64,000 nt of DNA, taken from positions 1 to 64,000 of the forward strand of contig CAYZED010000004.1 of assembly GCA_964477445.1 (NCBI GenBank), in the 5' to 3' direction. Both the position numbers and the translations under genes were made by a program. The DNA comes from CAYZED01 sp964477445 (lineage in GTDB: Bacteria; Bacillota; Clostridia; Lutisporales; Lutisporaceae). The notes beneath the pieces were generated by a model. The model searched no databases, had not been told where the DNA came from, and was given only the letters and a program-made list of their open reading frames with translations. Shown in pieces: positions 54,001 to 61,981 of the stretch (position 1 is its first letter; each line of letters begins with the position of its first letter).

Positions 54001-54220
54001 CAATTATGTATAGAACATAAATATACCCCGGTGGGTAATCTGCAAACGAACCAGAACTATAAAACGCTGGCAAGTCCTTAGCTGCACTAAGCGCCCACGA
54101 TTTAAAACAACCTATATCTATCGGATATGATGGAAAAATAAGCGCTGATATTATTCTTGCAACCAAAGCCAATAAGAGAAGAATAAACAGCGGTTTATGG
54201 ATTTTTTTTAACAAGTTCAA
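51083..54220 (-). CDS. double GT-C glycosyltransferase with discoidin-like loop
   Basis: 1045-aa polytopic protein made of two GT-C halves. The first (~1-400) resembles GT87/DUF2029 transferases; the second (~475-1045) is a GT39 PMT-like protein mannosyltransferase with the catalytic-loop motif STYFDEIYFARTAYEF and LQPYEWTHPPLGK. Between them (~500-590) an outside region, WKSEKINSVITVDLGSFQDVSKISYF onward, looks like an F5/8-type (discoidin) carbohydrate-binding fold. TTG start at 54220 after AAAGGATG. Operon with gtrA and pgcA; likely uses a lipid-phosphate sugar. Confidence 0.85.
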   Translation of the reverse strand: MNLLKKIHKPLFILLLLALVARIISALIFPSYPIDIGCFKSWALSAAKDLPAFYSSGSFADYPPGYIYVLYIIGVLENFFRFDYNSNLFSLLVKLPSIITDIVITYYIYKTAEKFNLSKWSLILASIYAFNPAILLNSAIWGQIDSFYTLLLILFINKLTEDNLIEATIIFALGILVKPQIAIFAPLLIYAYFERKNLKTFVLGALSGAATIFLASLVFSIYQGNFIWIFNLYFKTFSSYPYATLNAYNIYALFGMNWGDILYKVAFITISDLGKVFIAIITIFSLFLLYKIKDKGKYFIVGLFLITSVFLLVPKMHERYMFPAIVLSLLVSIIFNDRRMLFAFFAISLTQFVNTFQVYLYALKDSYQVANNNIILIITSVINLLIFAYLVYYILKRFIFKRASGRGHSGDGGIINSKDYGNERNQISSISISEIVTDRIKKKFLDSKNSMENIFSPIIENKFKKLDYIFVILITLVYAGVSMVNLGSNLAPYNPWKSEKINSVITVDLGSFQDVSKISYFQGRDNGPFEISYENELGKSEKLSNVFAGYMFSWNSKTVKNKIRYISIKSEAENTSISELGIFDTKNELISPVIVSENGSALFDEQRTVPRTPSYFNSTYFDEIYFARTAYEFINHLQPYEWTHPPLGKILISFGIMIFGMNPFGWRIVGELFGILMIPAIYVFAKRIFSGSKYALFAAVLLSLDFMHFTQTRIATVDVYTVFFSLLMYYFMYMYSRSGFYKLGLKKSLIYLGLSGLFFGFGIATKWICVYGGLGLAVIYFASIYSRYKEYLYARNVLENHITLEKTETLVGIKRDFKPFTIKILAFSTLFFVVVPVIIYISSYYPFMLIANKVNSFSEIISYQFEMFKYHSQLVASHPFSSKWWEWPMMIKPIWYYSGSEYLAAGKASTISAFGNPIIWWLSVPAVVIAGIISFYKKDKSMFSVIVGYCALYLPWMLVPRLLFIYHYFGAAVFSIFSIVYVIKAVSGENKRKILVITENIIMGIIICVALLLFIMFYPVISGFVVDSSYVKTFLIWMKTWYFIS

Positions 54221-54413
54221 TTACACATCCTTTTCTTTATATCACATTACTAAATGTTATCATTTTGAAAATACCTAGTCAATCAATACGAACGTTAAAA
54301 ATTCGAATTCGACAAACGTCTTTTCTCCAAATACGTATATTGTTAGTGTATAATAAAACCTATACAATTAATAGATTTTTAAAAACGCAGAATAAAAAAG
54401 GAGGACAAAATAT

Positions 54414-55706
54414 ATGTCAACACGTACCAGAATTATTATTGCAATAACTGTAGTAATACTAGGAATAGGGCTATTAGGTCTACAAATAACTTTAGCAAAC
54501 AATGCAAAAATCAAACCGGTTACATTTGAAACCATAACAAAGAAGAATCTAGTTCAAACAGTCACATCTACAGGTGTAATAAGTGCTGGGAAAAGTCAAA
54601 CTATTACTTTGCCTTTCAGCCAAAAAGTAAAAGATATATTAGTCAAAGAAGGTTATTATATCGTCAAAGGGCAAACTTTGATTATAATGGATACTACTGA
54701 TTTGAACTCTCAATTAGCAAAGTTGAAAATTTCAGTAGATATTGCGACTATGAATTTAGCTAATGCCGAAGGTTCTAGTGGCAAATTCCAAAAACTCACT
54801 GCCACAAATGCAGTAAAACAAGCTGAAATATCTTTAAAGAATGCACAAACAAGCTTTGATGACGCTGAATGGAAAGAAACTGAATATAAAAAGAAATATG
54901 ATGCTGGTCAAGTTACTGAAGAAATTTACAGAAGTATTAAAAGTGCTAAAGCAATGGCATCTAATCAGCTCAGCTTAGCAAAAATTTCTCTATCGAATGC
55001 GAACGCTAGTTTAAAATCTAATACTAACACCAGCGAAAACACACTGAAAACTCTCAAATTACAGCTTAGCAGCGCTAAATCTGACTATGCTTCATTAGTA
55101 AAGAAAATTGCGGATAGTAATGTGAAATCAGGCATATCCGGAAAAGTAATCTCATTAAAAGTTAAGTCTGGCGAGTATCCCGATCAAACCAATGCTCAGA
55201 TTATTATTTATGACACTTCTTCTTATAAACTTTCTGTGGCGCTTGACCAAACTGATGCCGTAAATATAAAACTAAACCAAAAAGCAACAATAAAAATTGC
55301 TGGATTGGACAAAAAATATACTGGCCGAGTAAGTTATATAAGCGATAATGCAACATCCTCTCTATCCGCTGGAGGACTTGAAACAAAACTTAAAGTAGAT
55401 ATTTCTTTAGATTCTGTTGATGAAAATGTCAAACCTGGTTTTGAGGCTGACGCAGATATTATTTTGAAAGAAACAAACAACGTCCTGGCAGTAAGTTTTG
55501 ATGCTATCACTACTGATTCAAATGGTATTAAGTATTTGTTCCTAAATAAGCTAGGTAAAGCAGTTAAAACAATAGTAACTACAGGTGCCGAAACAGATTT
55601 TGATATTGAAATATTAACTGGAGTCAAAGAGGGTGACGTATATGTCAGCAATCCACCTACAGGATTAATAAATGGAGATTCGATTAAGCTCGAGGGGGCA
55701 AAATAA
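54414..55706 (+). CDS. MacA-like membrane fusion (adaptor) protein
   Basis: 430 aa: one N-terminal membrane segment (~7-28), a barrel-sandwich (lipoyl-like) domain split by a long coiled coil (~85-215), then beta-barrel and membrane-proximal domains. TVTSTGVISAGKSQTITLPF and GISGKVISLKVKSGEYP are the two halves of the hybrid motif. The ATG follows AGGAGGACAAAATAT. It starts a three-gene operon with an ABC ATPase and a permease, overlapping the ATPase start by one base. It would link the permease to the cell-wall side. Confidence 0.9.
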   Translation: MSTRTRIIIAITVVILGIGLLGLQITLANNAKIKPVTFETITKKNLVQTVTSTGVISAGKSQTITLPFSQKVKDILVKEGYYIVKGQTLIIMDTTDLNSQLAKLKISVDIATMNLANAEGSSGKFQKLTATNAVKQAEISLKNAQTSFDDAEWKETEYKKKYDAGQVTEEIYRSIKSAKAMASNQLSLAKISLSNANASLKSNTNTSENTLKTLKLQLSSAKSDYASLVKKIADSNVKSGISGKVISLKVKSGEYPDQTNAQIIIYDTSSYKLSVALDQTDAVNIKLNQKATIKIAGLDKKYTGRVSYISDNATSSLSAGGLETKLKVDISLDSVDENVKPGFEADADIILKETNNVLAVSFDAITTDSNGIKYLFLNKLGKAVKTIVTTGAETDFDIEILTGVKEGDVYVSNPPTGLINGDSIKLEGAK

Positions 55707-56533
55707 TGAGTGTTATAAGAATAGAGAAACTGACTAAGATTTATGACACTGGTAGTTTTAAAGTTGAGGCATTGAGTGGTATTGATTTAAAAATTGATGA
55801 AAAGGAATATGTAGCCATAATGGGCGCATCCGGCTCAGGAAAATCCACACTAATGAACATTATTGGCTGTCTTGATAAAATGACAGAAGGAAAATACTTC
55901 CTCAGCGAAGTTGATGTATCTACAATGGATGACGATAAGTTAGCTGCGGTTAGAAATGAGCGAATAGGATTTGTATTTCAAGCCTTTAATCTCCTTCCAC
56001 GTCTTGATGCCTTAAAAAACGTTGAATTGCCAATGATTTATGCAGGAATTCATGCGAACGAACGTATGTCACGAGCCTTACAAGCGCTCGAACGAGTTGG
56101 CCTATCAGATCGTTCACATCATCGTCCTAACGAGCTATCAGGTGGCCAAAAGCAGAGGGTTGCGATTGCCCGAGCACTGGTTATGAATCCATCGATAATT
56201 TTAGCTGACGAACCCACTGGTAATTTAGATACTAAATCGAGTGCAGAAATTATGCAAATTTTTGAGAAACTTAATGAAGAAGGTGTTACTATCGTGATGG
56301 TAACTCATGAAGCTGATATTGCTTCACATTGCCAACGAGCTGTTCATTTTAGAGATGGCAAAATAATAAACGATTACAAAATTGATAATCGTGTCAAATA
56401 TTTCGGAGAAAATGGAGTTCCTTTGGATATCATAACTTCAGTCTGTGATGCCCCTCATTTAAGTGGAGAAGAAACTAGCTTATATACTAAGGAAAAAGAA
56501 TCAATACCGACCACTATGGGAGGTGATATTTAA
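55706..56533 (+). CDS. MacB/LolD-type ABC transporter ATPase
   Basis: 275 aa with Walker A GASGSGKST, signature LSGGQKQR, Walker B IILADEPT and the H-loop VTHEAD. The extra ~45 residues after the ATPase core, ending TTMGGDI, are longer than usual for LolD. TAATG overlap with the adaptor gene and TTTAATG with the permease gene imply tight coupling. It energises the FtsX-type permease that follows; the cargo (antibiotic, peptide or lipid) is unknown. Confidence 0.94.
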   Translation: MSVIRIEKLTKIYDTGSFKVEALSGIDLKIDEKEYVAIMGASGSGKSTLMNIIGCLDKMTEGKYFLSEVDVSTMDDDKLAAVRNERIGFVFQAFNLLPRLDALKNVELPMIYAGIHANERMSRALQALERVGLSDRSHHRPNELSGGQKQRVAIARALVMNPSIILADEPTGNLDTKSSAEIMQIFEKLNEEGVTIVMVTHEADIASHCQRAVHFRDGKIINDYKIDNRVKYFGENGVPLDIITSVCDAPHLSGEETSLYTKEKESIPTTMGGDI

Positions 56534-57744
56534 TGAGTTTCTTTGAAAGTCTTAAATCATCTGTTCAGACAATCTTTGCAAACAAACTTCGTTCTTTTTT
56601 AACCATGCTCGGTATAATAATTGGAATATCTTCAGTTATTACCATCTACTCTATCGGACAGGGTGGCAAGCAAGCTATCACTGGTGAATTTCAAAATATT
56701 GGAACTAACGTTCTCAATGTAAGAGTAAAAAGCATGAGCGGTGATATCGTAAAAAAAGACTACTTTAATCTTAAAGACCCCTCACTTATAATGAGCAAAA
56801 TTCCAGAAGTCACCAGTGTTGTTCTTACTACAAACGATGTTGGCCGAATAAAAACGGAAAGAAAGAATAAATTCGCGCTTATTTATGGAACAAGCTATTC
56901 TTATCCTAAACTCAGCTCCACAAAAATGATTACTGGTAGGTTTTTTAACGAAAGTGATGAGTTAAATAAAAGAAATATTGCAGTAATTGATGAAGTTACC
57001 GCAAATAAAATTTTTGGGAATGCTGATAAAGCGCTCGGACAAAAAGTTAAACTTACTTCACAAGACAAAGTACTAAATGTTAGCATAATTGGTGTTATGG
57101 TAGATCCAAATGGAAGTATAGCATCACTCTTTGGTGATAATTACCCTGGAACAGTTATGATTCCTATAAGTTCGAGTGATCGAATAATTAGCAACACAAA
57201 CATTAGTAGCATGTCTCTCCTTTTAACTGATATGAACCAATCTGCAGAAATCTCAAAAAAAGTGGTCAGAATTCTTGAGAGAGCTCATGAATCCATAGGC
57301 AAATATGCCGCTGAAGAAGCGATTAAAGCGTTAGCTTCAATAAATAGCGTTCTAAATATTTTCACTATTGTAATCGGCGCAATTGCTGGCATTTCGCTTT
57401 TAGTTGGTGGAATAGGAGTTATGAATATAATGTTGGTTTCAGTCACAGAAAGAACCCGAGAAATCGGAATAAGAAAAGCTCTTGGCGCAACTAAAAGAGA
57501 CATTTTACTTCAATTCTTGACGGAATCACTAATAATATGCGCTTTCGGGGGACTAATAGGTATGACACTTGGTATATTACTGGGACTGGCCGCTGGGATG
57601 GCAATAAACTTAAAAATTTCAGTATCACCAATGATTGTGCTCATTTCCTTTGGGTTCTCTTCCGCAGTAGGCCTATTCTTTGGGATATATCCTGCAAATA
57701 AAGCGGCAAAGTTGGATCCTATTGAAGCTTTAAGGTATGAGTGA
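56533..57744 (+). CDS. MacB-type FtsX-domain permease
   Basis: 403 aa with the MacB layout: one membrane segment near the N-terminus (LRSFLTMLGIIIGISSVITI), a large outside domain (~60-265), and three segments at the C-terminus in an FtsX domain (VTERTREIGIRKALGATKRDILLQF). It ends in the family tail AAKLDPIEALRYE. Such systems transfer force across the membrane and export peptides or drugs. Terminator follows at 57781. Confidence 0.93.
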   Translation: MSFFESLKSSVQTIFANKLRSFLTMLGIIIGISSVITIYSIGQGGKQAITGEFQNIGTNVLNVRVKSMSGDIVKKDYFNLKDPSLIMSKIPEVTSVVLTTNDVGRIKTERKNKFALIYGTSYSYPKLSSTKMITGRFFNESDELNKRNIAVIDEVTANKIFGNADKALGQKVKLTSQDKVLNVSIIGVMVDPNGSIASLFGDNYPGTVMIPISSSDRIISNTNISSMSLLLTDMNQSAEISKKVVRILERAHESIGKYAAEEAIKALASINSVLNIFTIVIGAIAGISLLVGGIGVMNIMLVSVTERTREIGIRKALGATKRDILLQFLTESLIICAFGGLIGMTLGILLGLAAGMAINLKISVSPMIVLISFGFSSAVGLFFGIYPANKAAKLDPIEALRYE

Positions 57745-57776
57745 AGAGTTCGGTGAATCTATTTAACTGAAAGCTA

Positions 57777-57806
57777 AAAAAAAGAGCCATTCGGCTCTTT
57801 TTTCTT
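57777..57806. terminator. bidirectional terminator between mac-type operon and FapA gene
   Basis: AAAGAGCC-ATTC-GGCTCTTT stem with T runs on both strands. Confidence 0.93.
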
Positions 57807-57816
57807 AAACTATATT

Positions 57817-59391
57817 TCACTCTTTAATTAATTCTCCATCCTTAATATATAAAACACCTGATGTGGCTTCTTCGAAGATCATGTTTAGGTGTTTTATTAC
57901 TACGTGGGTCTTTGGATAAACCATTTTCGCTGCTAAAAACTCACCTTCGCCTTTTGTTGAAAGAATACCTAGTAGCTTTTTTTGTTCATTTTCCATAATT
58001 ATATTGTTTCTTATATCTTGTTCAAAAACTTCTTTTATTCTAAAATACTCTGGGCTAGATCTTCTATCAGCTTCTGGCATTTTGTTTTCTAAAGTTTCAA
58101 TTTGTATTCTTAGAGCAGCTACTTCCTGCTTGCTTTTTTTATAGTTTTCTACCAAATTGCTTAAAAGTTGAATTACTCTTGTTCGATCAAATCCCTTAAT
58201 ACTAATAAAAGTAGGCTTTTCGGCTAAATTTCCAACATACGCTGAAACTACTCGCGATTCTGCAAATACGTTGCCACCAATTATTCTTCCATGTGATTGA
58301 TCTAATAGTACGTTTTGAGCTGTTAAGTTGCTGTATAGCGAGTAAAATCCAATGTTTATATTCCCTTTTGTTTCCACATCGACTTCATTGCAATGCTTAA
58401 CGAAAATATCCTTATCTGCTTTAATCTTAGAGATATACTTACCAAATATTCCGCCCTTAATATAAATGCATCCATGATTTGATACAATCTCATGAACCGC
58501 ACCAACTCCCAAAGGACTATTAATAGAAATATCGCCGTCCGCAATTACAGAAAATCCGTCTTGGATGGTTCCCTGTACCGTTACTGATCCTTTAAAATGA
58601 ATGTTACCCGTTATATAATTAACATCACCTTTGATCATTAAATGATTATCAATATATACTTTCCCGTTCTCAATTCTAACCGAACCATCCACTAATGCCC
58701 TAATTACAGATACGCCATTTTCTTCACGTTCCGTTACTGATTTACTATCATATAAAAGTTTTTTTATTTTCCCAGGCTTTGGCAAAATGGCATCGCCAGT
58801 AACTGTTTTTCCTGGAGTGCCTTCAGTTGGTTTGCTCATTTCTCCTAGCCAAGCACCTTTTTCTACACTTTCAATCAAACTAAGTTCGTAATGATTAACC
58901 TTACCATCACCCTCAATAATTGGTTTTTTATCATGAATTTGATATAGATTTATTTCGCTATCTAATCCATTAATTGCAGGCGTTCCTCTTGCTACAAGTA
59001 TTTCTCTTTGCACCGCAAACGGTTTATCATATACGTTAGCAAGTCCATAAGTAACATTGTGTTCTTTCAATACTTCAACTAGTTTAGCGACATAGAAATT
59101 TTTGTTATCCTCAAAACTTTTAGCACCAATGTTCATAATGGCTTTAGCTTCCATTTTATCCGCTGAAATAATCACTTCAATATCTGGTTTAATTACTCCA
59201 ATAGTAATTTCTTGTTCTTTTACAATGTGAAGTGCATCCTTAAGCGCAACAAAATTTGTAACATGAAAAGTAGGGTTGTTAAGAGTGATTTTGTTTAGTT
59301 CTTTTAGATCAAATCCGACTTTTTTCGTCTTAATTTTAAGCATATCAAAATCTGATATCAAATAGAAATAGTCATTTTCAAAAACTATCAA
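57817..59391 (-). CDS. FapA-family (DUF342) protein
   Basis: 524 aa. After a ~115-residue N-terminal region comes the conserved DUF342 core: VARGTPAINGLDSEINL, EKGAWLGEMSKPTEGTPGKTVTGDAIL, and a right-handed beta-helix of polymer-forming type (GSVTVQGTIQDGFSVIADGDISI). The C-terminus is a coiled coil (~430-490). FapA proteins are reported to bind flagellar or signalling proteins, but no flagellar genes are near. TTG start at 59391 after GGGAGGG. Single gene. Confidence 0.9.
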   Translation of the reverse strand: MIVFENDYFYLISDFDMLKIKTKKVGFDLKELNKITLNNPTFHVTNFVALKDALHIVKEQEITIGVIKPDIEVIISADKMEAKAIMNIGAKSFEDNKNFYVAKLVEVLKEHNVTYGLANVYDKPFAVQREILVARGTPAINGLDSEINLYQIHDKKPIIEGDGKVNHYELSLIESVEKGAWLGEMSKPTEGTPGKTVTGDAILPKPGKIKKLLYDSKSVTEREENGVSVIRALVDGSVRIENGKVYIDNHLMIKGDVNYITGNIHFKGSVTVQGTIQDGFSVIADGDISINSPLGVGAVHEIVSNHGCIYIKGGIFGKYISKIKADKDIFVKHCNEVDVETKGNINIGFYSLYSNLTAQNVLLDQSHGRIIGGNVFAESRVVSAYVGNLAEKPTFISIKGFDRTRVIQLLSNLVENYKKSKQEVAALRIQIETLENKMPEADRRSSPEYFRIKEVFEQDIRNNIIMENEQKKLLGILSTKGEGEFLAAKMVYPKTHVVIKHLNMIFEEATSGVLYIKDGELIKE

Positions 59392-59499
59392 AACAATCCC
59401 TCCCTTCAGAGTTCAAAGGTGTCTTCGACTCACACGTTCCATAAGTCGATGCGGCGATTTCTATAAAACTTGAATTCATTCATAACCAATCATGTTCTA

Positions 59500-60657
59500 C
59501 TATGAAATTGTATAAACTATTTTCCCGTCGATTATTGTTTTTTCTACATTCGCCTGAAGATCAAAGGGATGTCTATCCCATATAACCAAGTCAGCGTCTT
59601 TTCCCACTTCTAGACTTCCAATTCTATCGCTAACACCAAGTATTTCAGCCGCATTTATCGTTATGCATTTAAGAGCTTCCATTTCTTCGAGTCCTGATTT
59701 AAATGATAGCGCGGCACACATTGCAAGATATTCCAGCGGAATTACAGGACTGTCTGTCATTATGGCTATTTTAACGCCTGCATCAAATAATACTTTAGGC
59801 GTTTTGAATGTTTTATTATTTAACTCAAATTTTGACTTGCTTCCAAAACTCGGTCCAACTATCGCAGGCAACCCTTCTTTTGATATTTGATCTGCTATTA
59901 GATGTCCTTCTGTACAATGATCAAGTGTTAGTTTTACACCAAATTCTTTCGCTATTCTTATCGAAGTGAAAATATCATCAGTTCTATGAGCATGCGCCTT
60001 CAATGGAATTTCTTTATTAATGACTGGCAACATTGCTTCAAGTTTCATATCCCATGCAGGTAGTTTCGTTGCATCATCGCCTGCAGCATTGATTTTGTTT
60101 TTATATTCAATGGTTTTTGATAATAATTCTCTTAATTTCGAAGCTGTTCCCATTCTAGTGCTTGGCATCTGTTTTTTTTCATTATAACAACGCTTTGGAT
60201 TTTCCCCAAATGCGCATTTCATTGCTGAATCATTCTTTATAATCATATCGTCGACACGATTCCCAAAAAGTTTAATTATTGAAAACGTTCCACCTACTAC
60301 ATTAGCACTTCCAGGCCCTGTGCAAGCTGTCGTAACGCCTCCGGCCAATGCTAAAGCAAATGCTTCGTCGCGAGGATTTACCCCGTCAATCCCCCTTAAG
60401 TGAGGAGTAATAGGGTCTGTAATTTCATTAACATCATTACCTTCGAAACCAATACCTTCTTCCATCATACCAATATGACAATGAGCATCTATAAATCCCG
60501 GAAAAACAAATTTACCCTCAGCATCAATGACCTCAACATTCAAAGGTTGAATTAAATCATTCCCAATTTCTTTGATTTTGCCATTTTCAATCAAAATACT
60601 TCCGTTTTCAATAATCCTGTCTGCCATTGTGTAAATTTTTGCGTTTTTTATAAACAT
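59500..60657 (-). CDS. amidohydrolase (imidazolonepropionase/dihydroorotase-like)
   Basis: 385-aa metal-dependent hydrolase of the urease-like superfamily: FPGFIDAHCHIGMMEEG holds the HxH metal site, KAHAHRTDDI and TLDHCTEGHL hold further His ligands, and IMTDSPVIP the catalytic Asp. The end VGKDADLVIWD with DGKIVYTI is typical. Similar genes in Clostridia are annotated simply as amidohydrolases; a peptide-derived or cyclic amide substrate is likely. ATG at 60657 follows GGAGGAG. Confidence 0.88.
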   Translation of the reverse strand: MFIKNAKIYTMADRIIENGSILIENGKIKEIGNDLIQPLNVEVIDAEGKFVFPGFIDAHCHIGMMEEGIGFEGNDVNEITDPITPHLRGIDGVNPRDEAFALALAGGVTTACTGPGSANVVGGTFSIIKLFGNRVDDMIIKNDSAMKCAFGENPKRCYNEKKQMPSTRMGTASKLRELLSKTIEYKNKINAAGDDATKLPAWDMKLEAMLPVINKEIPLKAHAHRTDDIFTSIRIAKEFGVKLTLDHCTEGHLIADQISKEGLPAIVGPSFGSKSKFELNNKTFKTPKVLFDAGVKIAIMTDSPVIPLEYLAMCAALSFKSGLEEMEALKCITINAAEILGVSDRIGSLEVGKDADLVIWDRHPFDLQANVEKTIIDGKIVYTIS

Positions 60658-60748
60658 ACCATTTCTCCTCCAAAAAATTAAATAAATTAATACGATTACT
60701 ATAATATTCTTACCAAAATAATTATATCATACATATACAATTACAATA

Positions 60749-60778
60749 TAAAAAAACCACCGACAAAACTATCGGTGG
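60749..60778 (-). terminator. terminator after corA
   Basis: CCACCGA/TCGGTGG stem around an 8-nt loop, followed on the minus strand by seven Ts; 20 bp past the corA stop. Confidence 0.93.
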
Positions 60779-60797
60779 AATAATGAATATATTTGAT

Positions 60798-61778
60798 CTA
60801 GAACCACTTGTTTTTCTTTATGAATAGCATTACACCTATTATCGAAGTCGGTATAAATATCATCCCAAAAACTATCCAAAAGGCTTGCGGATAAGTATGC
60901 ATCGGAATGCCCTGTACATTCATAGAAAAAAGGCCACTTACCAATATCATAGGCAAAATTGTTACCTGTATAATTGTAAATGTTCTCATCAATCCATTCA
61001 TTGTGTGGTTTGTAAGAGAAGTAAAAGTATTATCAGCTGATTCAATGACTTCTTTGTAATTCTCGAGCATATCCCAAATCTTTTCTATTCTATCTGTTAT
61101 ATCATCAAAATATATATCCATATCTTCAGGCAAATATTTTTTTATTATACGTTCAAGCATTAATATAACTGGCCTCAGCGGCTTAATTACGCTGCGATAA
61201 TTAATAATCTGCATTTTCGCTCGAGAAATCGTTTCAAGCATTTTTTTTGATCTGTCCGAGAAAACTTGCTTATTTATGTCATTAACTATATAGCCGATTT
61301 TGTCAATAATTGGGAAGCAATAGTCAAACAATGATTTAGTGATTTCATAAAGTAGCAGAGCCGATCCATTTTCCATGTATTCTTTTCTTGCTTCTTCATC
61401 TGTATAGCAAAGTTTTGCAAGTTCAGTGATTGGCTTAAGTTCGCCCTCATGGAGAGTAACAAGATAGTCTGGCCCAATAAATATATCTATTTCTTCCGTA
61501 TCTAATCTCACAAGTTCTTTTCTGTACCGAGGTAAGTGTAGGACGATAAAGCTATAATCTTCATAAGAATCGACTTTGGATCTCTGATGTTCTGTCATAC
61601 AGTCTTCCAGAAGTAGATCATGAAAATCATACATGTCCTTCAACATCTTGATTTCTTTATTTGTTGGCTTAATAATGTCAATCCACTTCAGTCCATTAAA
61701 TTCAATAATCTTGACATCTCCGGTAATTTTTTTTATCTTACCGAAGTATTTCTTTTCATTTCCGAATGGCAATACCAT
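60798..61778 (-). CDS. corA: CorA-family Mg2+ transporter
   Basis: 326 aa: an N-terminal cytoplasmic alpha/beta and helical funnel and two C-terminal membrane helices ending in a basic tail (FIKKNKWF), as in CorA. The pore signature is SGLFSMNVQGIP: the usual GMN is SMN here (residues 285-287), so selectivity may differ from standard CorA. ATG at 61778 follows AGGAGGAATATTT. Expression appears to be controlled by an M-box, a hairpin array and a leader ORF (61785-62412), which supports Mg2+ as the transported ion. Confidence 0.92.
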   Translation of the reverse strand: MVLPFGNEKKYFGKIKKITGDVKIIEFNGLKWIDIIKPTNKEIKMLKDMYDFHDLLLEDCMTEHQRSKVDSYEDYSFIVLHLPRYRKELVRLDTEEIDIFIGPDYLVTLHEGELKPITELAKLCYTDEEARKEYMENGSALLLYEITKSLFDYCFPIIDKIGYIVNDINKQVFSDRSKKMLETISRAKMQIINYRSVIKPLRPVILMLERIIKKYLPEDMDIYFDDITDRIEKIWDMLENYKEVIESADNTFTSLTNHTMNGLMRTFTIIQVTILPMILVSGLFSMNVQGIPMHTYPQAFWIVFGMIFIPTSIIGVMLFIKKNKWF

Positions 61779-61784
61779 AAATAT

Positions 61785-61847
61785 TCCTCCTTTTTTTCAA
61801 GGAGAACCTATATTGAAGAAAATCTACAATAGAAAATGGTCTCCCTG
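61785..61847 (-). promoter_or_regulatory. mutually exclusive hairpins around the corA ribosome site
   Basis: TTCTCCTT (61806-61799, minus strand) can pair over 8 bp with AAGGAGGA (61792-61785), hiding the corA Shine-Dalgarno. Alternatively GGTTCTCCTTG (61808-61798) pairs with CAGGGAGACC (61847-61838), inside the leader ORF, with one G-U and one bulged T, which frees the site. A ribosome reaching the end of the leader ORF would block the second pairing. The switch is inferred from pairing only. Confidence 0.72.
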
Positions 61848-61900
61848 AGTAATATTAATTTTTTTATACAATATGAGTTTGGGTAGGGGTCACTGTCCAT
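61808..61900 (-). CDS. corA leader peptide, MgtL-like
   Basis: A 30-codon ORF starting at ATG 61900 after AAGGAGG with a 9-nt spacer. It encodes MDSDPYPNSYC, then IKKLILLRETIF and YCRFSSI. The acidic and alternating-Pro start (D-S-D-P-Y-P) is like that of enterobacterial MgtL (MEPDPTPLP), in which such residues destabilise the translating ribosome at low Mg2+. The stop codon lies inside the stem that controls the corA ribosome site. No conserved homologue is known to me; the resemblance is in type, not ancestry. Confidence 0.7.
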   Translation of the reverse strand: MDSDPYPNSYCIKKLILLRETIFYCRFSSI

Positions 61901-61932
61901 TGAGATTCGCCTCCTTAATTTAAGAATTTGCT

Positions 61933-61968
61933 TATTCAGACAAATAGATATATCCTTTTGTCTGAATA
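61933..61968 (-). repeat. 12-bp perfect hairpin before the corA leader ORF
   Basis: TATTCAGACAAA and TTTGTCTGAATA, perfect complement with a 12-nt loop. It lies between the hairpin array and the leader ORF and shares the GACAA/TTGTC core of the array units, so it may be their longest relative. Confidence 0.85.
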
Positions 61969-61981
61969 GAATCGAAACTAC

